Assembly: GCF_023973825.1 (NCBI RefSeq) | Contig: NC_090122.1 | Coordinates: 1,814,630-1,878,629, forward strand | Length of the DNA stretch: 64,000 nt | Source: Plasmodium brasilianum | Taxonomy: Eukaryota; Apicomplexa; Aconoidasida; Haemosporida; Plasmodiidae | Direction of reading: 5' to 3' | Shown here: piece after piece, positions 10,801-18,843 of the stretch | Layout: every line of letters begins with the position of its first letter | Numbering within the stretch: position 1 is the first letter of the stretch | Program-made: the position numbers and the translations under genes | The notes under the pieces: model-generated | Seen by the model: the letters and a program-made list of their open reading frames with translations, nothing else | Database searches by the model: none | What the model was told of the DNA's origin: nothing

Positions 10801-13544
10801 CTATCAAATCTGTGCAGGTTCACTGCATGCATGTGACCACCTGCTGCTGTTGCATTATTTTTGGAAAATTTCTTCATACTTTTTTTAAATGTACTTAACT
10901 TTTTCTTGAACATATTACCTGATGGTATTTTTGATGGAGATTTATTCTTATAAAGGGCCTTCTTTTTATGATTATTAATAGTTATATAATTCGTATTGTT
11001 GTTATTTATTATACATGTCTTATTATTATTATTATTTATTATGCTGTTATTCTCACCTATATTAAGCTTATTGTAACTGTTATGACTGTTATTATTGTTA
11101 TTACTATTGTTATTGCTATTACTGTTGCTGTTATTGATTTTGTTCACATTATTAATATTGTTAAAGTTGTTTACGTTGTTGCTGTTGTTGCTGATATTGC
11201 CGCTATTCATGCCACTATTGTTACCAACACCGACGTTGTTGTGCCTTTCCTTGCTATCATTTTTTGTTTTTACATTCATTTTTTTTTTCTTCATATGGTT
11301 ACTACTACTACTGTTGTAATGGACTGCTGCACTATTATTTCTGCAAGGACTGGTGGTACTACCGCTACTGTGCCTGATTTGTTCGTCTTCTAAATTTTTG
11401 CCACTATTTATATGCGCAATTGCATATGGTCTTTTATCTTTTGTGCTTATATTATTATCCTCATCGGTTATTTCATTCTTCACAATTATATAATTCTGAT
11501 TGTTGTTATTAGTGTAGTAATCCTTTATGTAAAAATGATCATCTTCATTATTGTTAGTACTAGTACTACTACTACCTTTTTTGTTACTACTTCTAACATT
11601 TCCACTGTTTCTAGAATTAAATAATAATGATGAAGAAACCATATTTTTGTATCCTTTCCTCCTCTGATTATTGCTGTTACTAAATGGTTGTTCATCATTT
11701 TCTTGTGATTTTTTACAACGCTCTATATTATTATTTTTTGTCATAAACTGCTCATACATTTTATCTGATATGAACAACATTTCGGATGAACTTAAAGAAT
11801 TGCATGGTCTCTTCGATACGTATTCCTCTTCATAAATAAAACTATCATTATTATTGTTCAAATTAATTTTTTTCAATCTTTTGTTATCATACATGTACAA
11901 GGGCGGTATTTCGCTGTTATTGTTACCATTGTTGTTGCAGTTGCTATTATTATTGTTATTACTGATATTCATATTATTACTTATATTCATGTTACTGCTC
12001 ATATTCATATTATTACTTATATTCATATTATTGCTCATATTCATGTTATTACTAATATTCATGTTATTACTAATATTCACATTATTACTAATATTCATAT
12101 TATTATTCAAGTTCATGTTATTACTTAAGTTCATGTTATTACTCAAGTTCATGCTATTACTCATGTTCATATTATTACTGCTATTGATATTGTTGATGTT
12201 ACTGTTGCTATTAATGTTACTGTTATTGTTATGCATTCTACTGCTGTTAGTAGTACTACCAGGGACTGGAGCGTTGGTACTATTATATACTAGGTTTAGG
12301 GATTCAAATTTCCTTTTATCTCTACTTTTCCAGAAAAGATAAGCATCTTCATCATTTTGTAAATTGTTTGCAAAGGTAACCAAACTTTTACTGTTATAAT
12401 TTTCTGGAGATAATTTATTGGAGTCATTACATATATGTGTATGATGATGATTATGATTATGGCTATGGTAATGATGATGTATATCATTTTTTTCATCAAA
12501 ATTTGTACTTTCAAAATGATCAAATATATTAATATCATTATTTCTTAATATATTATTATTATTCTCATTATTTAATAATTCTTTATTTCTACTATTAATA
12601 AAATGATCAAATAAATTTTTGTTATTTTTTAAAATTGTATTAAATTTATTTTTTTGTCTTATAAAATAATTTTTATCCAGTCGATCTAATATTTTATTTT
12701 TGGCACTACTTGATATCTTTTTATTTTTATTTAAAATACCAATATTATTAATTCTATCTGATATACATAATATACTTTTAATATTCCCTAATTTTTTACG
12801 ATGCGTACAACTATCTTTTTCAAAGTGATCGTTAATGCTTTTGCTAATATTCATGCTATTAAAAAGGCTATCACTATTTATTAGGTCGTCATCATCCAGC
12901 ATATTTCTTGCAAAACAGTTATTACTATTACTGTTACTATTACTGTTAATATTATTATTATTATTACTAATACTATTTCCATTACCATTACCAATATTAT
13001 GAATATGTTCAGAATCCATTTCGTTTGCCATATTTTTTGTAACTTGATCTTCAAGTCCATTCAAGTTATTGTCAATTACATTATTTGTAAAGTTATCAAT
13101 TAATTCATTCTTAACTGTATTTATTATTATTCCTTTTTTCCTTTTATTAACTCCATTTCTATTTCCTGCGTTACTACCTCCTCCATTTGATCTTATTATG
13201 CTTAACTCTTCAGTCAATTTCAGAGCAGCTTTTCGCGCTTGTCCCTTTAACGTGGAACTTAAATTTTCGAATGGCTCCCAAGTATTGTCATCACTATCAT
13301 AATTTTTCCATTTTATAAAAAATTCAAAATTATCTAAACTCTCTTCTTTTCTATTTTTTTTTCTTTTTATGTTCAATTTATATCTTGCCATTACAATCCT
13401 TTCCACTTCAAAAACCTCATTGTAATCCGGTTCACCCACCACTGTAATACTCAATTCGGAACTATAGTCATCATCAATAATGTTTTTTGCTTTATTTCTC
13501 TTTTTTAGTTTGTTCGACGTCCCCCTTCCCTTTTTCAATGCCAT
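4851..13544 (-). CDS. Chromodomain-containing protein, 2897 residues
   Basis: Single open frame from the ATG at 13544. Residues about 43-112 form a chromodomain: FEVERI, then FFIKWKNY, then DNTWEPFENL, which fits the HP1 pattern. The methyl-lysine cage residues appear as F45, W79 and Y82. Compared with HP1 the loop between the first two strands is lengthened by roughly a dozen basic residues. By family this is a reader of methylated histone tails acting in the nucleus; P. falciparum has a protein usually called CDP, probably the orthologue (memory, unverified). Nearly all the rest is Asn/Ser/Lys low complexity with internal tandem repeats: a His-rich tract near 355-371, SNNMNI hexads about 458-535, SISNNVN heptads about 1805-1865. 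One non-repetitive island sits at about 2020-2195. No helicase or second chromodomain is seen, so it is not CHD1. Confidence 0.92.
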   Translation of the reverse strand: MALKKGRGTSNKLKKRNKAKNIIDDDYSSELSITVVGEPDYNEVFEVERIVMARYKLNIKRKKNRKEESLDNFEFFIKWKNYDSDDNTWEPFENLSSTLKGQARKAALKLTEELSIIRSNGGGSNAGNRNGVNKRKKGIIINTVKNELIDNFTNNVIDNNLNGLEDQVTKNMANEMDSEHIHNIGNGNGNSISNNNNNINSNSNSNSNNCFARNMLDDDDLINSDSLFNSMNISKSINDHFEKDSCTHRKKLGNIKSILCISDRINNIGILNKNKKISSSAKNKILDRLDKNYFIRQKNKFNTILKNNKNLFDHFINSRNKELLNNENNNNILRNNDINIFDHFESTNFDEKNDIHHHYHSHNHNHHHTHICNDSNKLSPENYNSKSLVTFANNLQNDEDAYLFWKSRDKRKFESLNLVYNSTNAPVPGSTTNSSRMHNNNSNINSNSNINNINSSNNMNMSNSMNLSNNMNLSNNMNLNNNMNISNNVNISNNMNISNNMNMSNNMNISNNMNMSSNMNISNNMNISNNNNNSNCNNNGNNNSEIPPLYMYDNKRLKKINLNNNNDSFIYEEEYVSKRPCNSLSSSEMLFISDKMYEQFMTKNNNIERCKKSQENDEQPFSNSNNQRRKGYKNMVSSSLLFNSRNSGNVRSSNKKGSSSTSTNNNEDDHFYIKDYYTNNNNQNYIIVKNEITDEDNNISTKDKRPYAIAHINSGKNLEDEQIRHSSGSTTSPCRNNSAAVHYNSSSSNHMKKKKMNVKTKNDSKERHNNVGVGNNSGMNSGNISNNSNNVNNFNNINNVNKINNSNSNSNNNSNNNNNSHNSYNKLNIGENNSIINNNNNKTCIINNNNTNYITINNHKKKALYKNKSPSKIPSGNMFKKKLSTFKKSMKKFSKNNATAAGGHMHAVNLHRFDSNNEKKRYLDFDHISTSSEILFKNKYSTENMNIYRDDMLHFEELLDRKNKTSFKDMHDNDNFAEYGSSLHPDNNNSNHHSSSNHHNNNNNAEEEHMFDVEDSYFSRGLHNVSSLYEMYMKDRNSNNITAEEKTLVNGCAYDKEDGKSIKSSYNNNNNKNRRNLFAEKLLEANSTENNICRKNGVDYIEVDRNGTVQKKKKKKKKNTVQELLFHNREKYTSNDVLNIRNIVYDENVDESISNELFTANESLVMKHSFEENEIKQRDNNDINGNNNSNSNSNSNNNRNSSGIGNAIGSAIGSAIGSGNGSGNGSGNGSVFRLLSSASTDHRNINKRLHDYASLDGRYFDQFSEENIRFFNELNDEEKNVVSSNEYLTDAVYITDAAKYYLNDKGEQRSKPSPKEIGDSTNITNNNISNNSGINSTTNSNNHNNISINKNGGSNRNNEDNYNVNEEEMLEYVRNVFKKNNNNGDNASESGSGNGSDDGKKDSNLKEYTRNNSDSIYHNVHSDYVPSDIQSDANINADNNIGNSGSNIKSNILDNNTDNSIDNSMENGMINGMMSDITIGAINGAISGAINGAINGTISGVNHGENSRENDNSKKLKTVKRTDFETVTTSSIYDDPIKKKKILAMSENLVINENNNSKDILRRKVQENKKRIYTNNDHVKTNNRKINRSNSDIINKKNSIRKINYYEKTNMKKKHDHNNNNTSNNFQNTTINVDGVNTTNSVNIRRYNNSGMGDGINSDVSSGLNHIEGDIIINIKDLFNTEDEKCDYYINFLENVLSALKERRLYQSEDAVILNELKLNMNTEEDNDVQQNEYEEKHVSTNSFHKMIKYPDEFVKFSKHSRKAPFENLQLESNRPKQMRLKNILYSCNNMNDDSINNVSFNNISGNLNSISNNVNSISNNVNSISNNVNSISNNVSSISNNVSSISNNVSSISNNVSSISNNMNNSALLRISSKRNSDDYPDLNNSRSTMHFVNRSNYDKRGIVEKKVLLSAYSNKKGEKRKKKKGAVAEAVDVAEGDNMAYYEDEVQAKLNMNNINNNNTLIEIKKKDIQALKIDESKDDPIISYDDINENINIDNEQQREKQQYELQQDEQHRMKYARLDILNISVVKMNYMDRYIEYSESIDKLALNNIDSLIKNMNVINFYNGKNKNSINFIKGNFQVHLLESYTNILLYFDIFNDFRNYNFIYKNCEFINILLDYVCDSKSENKNFNVNSSLNELSKNIMLFDEIYKLNNKLNEFFKDIFLSINVKPNLFFFPSPDYFERFYFHLSCKADLTDADNNNTDNNNNNTDNTNNTDNTNNADNTNNTDNTNNADNSNNADNISEKNGVSLHTDSSYREISSKDNKDHSKNEYSSDTWEDANEESGCNGNDHHVGEEQQEQKLEEGGSGVLYSDCNNAHNEVHRNDHSANRNEVQSEVQNEIHYNIDSRIFVENVIANLSTSINNNENNNKENNASSIPCISRSKGFMKNASFEKCESGNEKKSCYEDLREKYFEKKVDTDELGLHMYQSDHLNAEKQKLQNDKPAPNVSNNCIKKKNDAPIVWKNSNIEANEYNKNVIMSKKSSSNGSGSSSEVDIEYKSLSDVHQVEEASDVYHKKITNFYECKEICNEDETAMHENCNNNSSATLYTNLEYASNDQPGFPNKVISVDCMTKQQKDVRSISAELVYHSDVNRSINNENINKCSSSNSINSNNKSSSSNNKSSSSNNKGSSSSSNSNSNSNSNSNSNSNSNSNSSRSNNNGNEREFTAITNESSECAKDGSHIIDVSDEIEKIEESNNNIPSSNNVLDEHNNTIEKMDEMNNSFNKRNCSNSTTATITTTTAQANNPNENTVNFHIKTQNQCKDDDNNNGHRRNNNGHDDYEDDNNNNVGGSGAPNMISNNKGSGSHNRNNYAGNSGGGSNKAGGNHSGSNHNGSNHNGSNHRSSTDFNFHYNNENRGSGIFLNDSISNSTLFLKNCYMPKEQTKKNLLLIAVL
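5570..5745. repeat. Coding microsatellite for Ser-Asn repeats
   Basis: Within the chromodomain gene, AGT/AAT-type codons alternate to give a long (Ser-Asn)n run followed by Lys-Ser/Gly-Ser-rich Ser-Asn blocks near the C-terminus. Read on the plus strand the same DNA gives a poly-leucine frame, which is an artefact. Confidence 0.85.
6815..6930. repeat. Coding repeat NTDNTN/NADNTN
   Basis: Tandem hexapeptide repeats (Asn-Thr-Asp-Asn-Thr-Asn, some with Ala) coded by an 18-bp unit in the chromodomain gene, directly after the conserved island at residues about 2020-2195. The junction marks where a folded region gives way to low complexity. Confidence 0.8.
7955..8130. repeat. 21-bp coding minisatellite, SISNNVN heptads
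   Basis: About eight copies of a 21-bp unit near TTACTAATGCTGCTCACGTTG on the plus strand. On the coding strand this gives SISNNVN or SISNNVS heptads at about residues 1805-1865 of the chromodomain protein. Copies fall into two blocks, CTGCTC at one end and CTGTTC at the other, which suggests recent local duplication. Confidence 0.88.
9035..9140. repeat. 12-bp coding repeat giving Gly-Ala-Ile-Asn/Ser tetrads
   Basis: Repeats of GCACCATTGATC and variants code for GAIN/GAIS tetrads at about residues 1468-1502 of the chromodomain protein. This tract is rich in Gly, Ala and Ile and much less AT-rich than the Asn tracts around it. Confidence 0.82.
11945..12175. repeat. 18-bp coding repeat, SNNMNI hexads
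   Basis: About thirteen copies of an 18-bp unit in the chromodomain gene code for Ser-Asn-Asn-Met-Asn-Ile/Met/Leu hexads at about residues 458-535. The sixth position varies among Ile, Met and Leu while the Asn pair is fixed. Confidence 0.85.
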
Positions 13545-13595
13545 TCTTTAATAACATATGATCTAGTTACTTTCTCAACGGAGAAAAGTAAGTAT

Positions 13596-13630
<35 letters not shown>

Positions 13631-13756
13631 ATCTTATCGTTAGTGTGAGTGTGGGTTTGCGTGTATATTAAGCTCTCATACGTGCACAAGTACGTATGCA
13701 GGCATGTACATACATAAGCCCGTGCATAAACAGGTACATGTACGTGTACATATATA

Positions 13757-13990
13757 TATGTATTATATTTATATATATGTATTATATGTATACACATGTA
13801 TTGTATTTATATATATGTATTATATGTATATACATGTATTGTATTTATATATATGTATTATATTTATATATATGTATTATATATATATAAATGTATTGTA
13901 TTTATATATATGTATTATATTTATATATATGTATTATATGTATATACGTGTATTGTATTTATATATATGTACTGTATATATATATATTAT
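13757..13990. repeat. 19-bp minisatellite, about 12 copies
   Basis: Unit close to TGTATTATATTTATATATA, spaced exactly 19 bp (unit starts at 13759, 13778, 13797, 13816 and onward). Variants at two positions (TTATAT or TTGTAT; TTTATA or GTATAC) recur in a semi-regular pattern. It begins about 215 bp upstream of the chromodomain gene ATG. Confidence 0.85.
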
Positions 13991-14389
13991 AATTTTACAT
14001 GTATATAAATGTGCGCCATTCTGTATGCGTAGGTATATGCGTTCAAATATCTGTGTATATCATGTATCCCATAAACATAAAGCGCTCACATATATACATA
14101 TATATATATTTATATGTACCTATATACATCCAAGTACCTGTACACACACATTAATTTTCTTTCATATATGTAAAGGATGAATAATTTTCTGATTCATTTT
14201 AAAATTAATAAATGTATTATGCATATATGTATGTACATATTACGTATATATTTATTCGTGTATATATATGTGCACATATACATAACTATTACGCAAAAGC
14301 ACTTTTTAATAACACACGTTTCTCATAAAAATTAGATTAAAATGTGTAACAAGTGATATGAAGCATAATTCTGGATTCTGTGAACTTAT

Positions 14390-14520
14390 TTTGTATTGTT
14401 TTGTATTGTTTTGGTTTGGTTTTTTTTGTTTTATTTTGTTTGATTTTGTTTTGTTTTGTTTTGATTCGTTTTATTTTGCTTTTCTTTTTTTTTTACTTTA
14501 TTTTGTTTTAATTTTTTTTT
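14390..14520. repeat. TTTTG pentamer-rich tract
   Basis: A degenerate run of TTTTG/TTTTA units with almost no C and few A on the plus strand, ending in a T-run followed at once by an A-run. It gives a strand-asymmetric G/T block in the large divergent intergenic region. No coding sense. Confidence 0.75.
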
Positions 14521-16936
14521 TTTTTAAAAAAAAAAAAAATGCTTCTTGTATAGTAAGATATATTCAAATAAATGCAAATTTAAAAAAACAAGTAGGAGGA
14601 ATACACTAGCAATATTAACAAATATTATTATAGATGAAGCTCATCTACGGCATGAACATAATTCTTTTCTTTTTTTAATCCGTTTTAAAACCGTTTAAAT
14701 TGCTATTTATGTATTTGTACGTATATCATAAAACACATATAATGGAAATATTTTTCTTTAAAACATTTGTAATAAAATATGAGGAAAAAAAAAAAAAAAA
14801 AAAAGAATGGTAAATGCACACAACTTTATATACACAATAATGGACTTTTTTTCTCTTATTTTAATATTTAAGAAGAGATATATATCATTTAAAAAAAAAA
14901 AAAAAACATAATCAGATGTATATAATATTATATGCTCATATAAAAATAACTTGTGCATTTTTTTTAAAGCTTATTTAAAAATAACTGTACAAACATGTAT
15001 AGGGTGGTAAGAAATATAACTCTTTCATAAATGTTTTTTTTTCTAAGTTTTGATAAATTCTCTTGATAACAAAAAATTAATTCAAATGATATTACAAATT
15101 GTTAACATGTGTGCAGGCTTGTTTAATGTTTACATTTATGTGCACATGTATGTATGTATGTATATACAATATATATATATATATATATATATACATACAC
15201 ATATATGCATGTGCATAAATATTTATTCATATACGTTCATTTCTACATCTAAAGTGTAACCATTTATTAAACCATATGTGTACATATGTGCAATACAATT
15301 AAAGCTTTTAATAAGCACTATTGTATTTTTTTATTTGTATAATATTAAAATGTATTTACACACGAAAATTCATTTTAAAAGGCGGATAAGGTCAAAAAAA
15401 ATAAAATAAAGAAAAATTAAAAAAAGTTTTTTTTTTAATATTTTCTTCTATATAAACATTCTTAAAAATATGCTCAATGAAAATAATCATCTGTATTAAG
15501 CATTATAAAATCATACAAAAAACTTAAATTTAAAATTATACAATTAAAAAATAAAATCTGTTACATTTTTTTTTTTTTTCAACATAAATATGACAACTAC
15601 TGTGCTTTAATAAAAAATCTGTCGAATGTGTATACATATATTTTACACATATACATATATATTAACATATAAACATAATTCACGCATACAGTGCATATAT
15701 AAGTTCATTCATACAATATATTTTTACATATACATATATATAATTTCATATAAACATAAAATATATATATGCATATATATATAGCATATTCACACATAGG
15801 CTTACTTAAAAATTCAGATAAACAAATAATATGTTTATATATTCAAATGTATACATATACATTTATAATGTATAGCATATTAACACATACACACGCTCAC
15901 ACACAAAATATATTCGTATATACACACAATAATTAAAAATTTTAAGCGCTGAAATTAAAATTTATATAGCATCATAGTATGTACATATGTAAAAAGGCCT
16001 TTAACATGACACAGCCCTTTAAAGGGGAAAATTCTTAAAATGACGTGCGATAAAAAATATTAAACATCATCTTCCTATTTAATAATCATAGATATACATA
16101 TATTATACATATAGTATACATATAGTATACATATATATATATATATATATGTATGTATATATATAATAAAAAAAAAAAAAAAAAAGGGATACGAAAAAGG
16201 GCTAGGAATAGGAGAAAGAAAGTAGAAGGAAGCAGAAAAAAACTGAATTAATGAAAATGACACATGTTCATTATTATTATAGCTTAATCAATATAATAAA
16301 AAATGAAAAAAAAAAAAAAAGTATATTAAGAAAGCGCTGTTTCATTAAGGTATGTATATGGTTATGTGTACATATGTATATGTATTTTTATGTATATGTA
16401 TTTTTATGTATATGTATTTATATTTATATGCATTCATATGCATATGTATTAATATGTGTGTATATACAAATATATATAAACAAAAAATACTGAATATGAC
16501 AATATAGAAAGGGTAAAATTTTATATTGCATCTTACATTTAAAATGTAAATATTTAAAAAAATTGTTTTGCTCCAATAAAAATATATTTAAAAATAATCT
16601 GGTTTATACACCTATATATATATAAATATACATACATATATATAATTCATAAAAAATGTGCATACACAAATTATTTAAAGTACATTTCCCCTACAACTTT
16701 TTATTTATATATTATTACGCAACAATAAATTAAAAAAAGAATTAAACCAAATAGGCAAGCAGATTACAACGGTTAAACTCTTTTTAGCAGTTGTAAAAAA
16801 AAAAAAATTAAAAAAAATTAAACAAAAGCACGTACAATATTCGAAAATGTTTCTACTTAACTCTTCGGCTTTTAAAAGTGTAACTTATTTGAGTAATACA
16901 CATATACAAAGTATACATATATATACATATATATAC

Positions 16937-16973
<37 letters not shown>

Positions 16974-18123
16974 AAATTTCTTGAATATGTATTATATACA
17001 TGTGTTCATATATACATTTTTAAATATATATTTCTTTATATGTACAAGCATTTGTGTATATATGTATGAATATTCTAAAAATTTAAAATAAAAGGCAACA
17101 TCTAATCATAAGGTTACTTGTCTTAAAATTTAAAGATCCACAGATTAATTTATACTTTAATACATATATAAATAAATATACATATATATATTTATACATA
17201 AAATATATACATAACTACGTATAAATATACATTTATATACATAAATTTATATATATGTGAACATGAAAATGTATATAAAAAGATAATAATATACGTGAAA
17301 AATGGCTAATTCGTTGAAATGTCATTATATATATAAAAAAGTACAAAGTATAAATAATAATCTTTTTTTTAAGCGAAATACATTCACTTTATTATGTAAA
17401 TGCTTCTTAAACTGCCATATTTGAAAAAAAGGATTTCCTATCAGGTATTATTCATATTATATGTAAATAAAAAATATTTATATAATATATATATATGTAT
17501 ATAATATATATATATATTACATACATAAAATGTATTAGTAACTATTTCTGTACTCAACTAAAAGGAAAATTTTTTTTTTAAAATTTAAAAAAAAGGGAAA
17601 AAAAATAAAATCTTTGTTATACAAAGTGGCATTCTGTTAAAAATTAAAATTCCTTTTTTTATATAAAATAGTGTGATTTAAAATTGAATAAACATCTAAT
17701 AAAACGTATAACATGTATATATATATATACAAATAAGTGCCATTTAAATATAATTAAAATAAAAAAAAAAAAATTTTCTATATATTTTAGTACTGTATAA
17801 TTTTTTTTTTCTTAAAATCTTCGGCTCATTGCTTTTCAGTGGATTTTTTAACCAATTTCTTTTTTTTGCATGTTTGTATAAAAAAGTAGTAATAATAGCA
17901 TGGTTTTTTTTAAAAAAAAAAAAAAAATTACAGATATTAAGCCCTCATAATTTAATATATGTTATATCAAAGTTACATAGAAATGTACGTATATAATTTG
18001 AGTAAATATATACATATACATTTCGATATACATATATCAAAATAAGATATGAGTATAATATATATGAAAAATTATGTATATACATATATAATATATATAT
18101 ATATATATAATATATATACGTAT

Positions 18124-18156
<33 letters not shown>

Positions 18157-18775
18157 GTATATATATGTATATATATATGTATATATATGTATATATGTAT
18201 ATATATGTATATGTATATATACTTATATCAAATTACAAAATTGCAATAATAGTACATATAAAAGTTGAATAGCAGTGCATATATTTCTATATATATATCA
18301 AATAATGTATATTATTGAACAGCATAAAATAAACATTATTATATACGTTATGGAAACGCTATTACAAGTTAGAAAAAATATTTAAAAAAATATAAGCAAA
18401 AAGTAATTGCTACTTTTGGGAAAAACAAAGTATATATATATATATATATGTTTAATTACATATACATATATGAAAACTAATATTATATAATATATTTTAA
18501 GGTTAAAAAAAAAAAAACAAGTAAACATAACATGTGTAAATGCCCAAATTTTTATGAAATGATTGAAGTTCATGTAGAAAAATAAGAATTATTTTTTATG
18601 AAGGATGAGTATAAGTACATTCTTACCATCAAAAATTTAAATAAAATTTATGCCATATGTAAATGTACCTTATGTATTATATATACCGTATATAAATATA
18701 TTACGTAAAATTACATTACTCCTTGGAAATTTATTACATACAAATACATTTCTTCTTTATTTGGTTGTTTATTTA

Positions 18776-18808
<33 letters not shown>

Positions 18809-18843
18809 CCACATATTTATAAAGAGCCAAGAACATAAATAAA

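Larger units (their letters stand above)
13545..18843. other. 5.3 kb divergent intergenic region
   Basis: It lies between the 5' ends of the chromodomain gene (minus) and the CID gene (plus), so it should carry both promoters. It is extremely AT-rich with many (AT)n tracts (for example 13597-13628, 15170-15192, 16925-16972, 18080-18215), one minisatellite (13757-13990), a T/G-rich strand-biased block (14390-14520) and a T-run just before the CID gene ATG (18783-18807). Short tyrosine/isoleucine-rich frames here are by-products of the repeats. I found no convincing exon, tRNA or other structured RNA. Confidence 0.7.

Noticed and set aside
13696..14180. Tyrosine/isoleucine-rich plus-strand frames of up to 158 codons
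   Set aside because: They are translations of the 19-bp AT minisatellite; the same periodic peptide appears in several frames.
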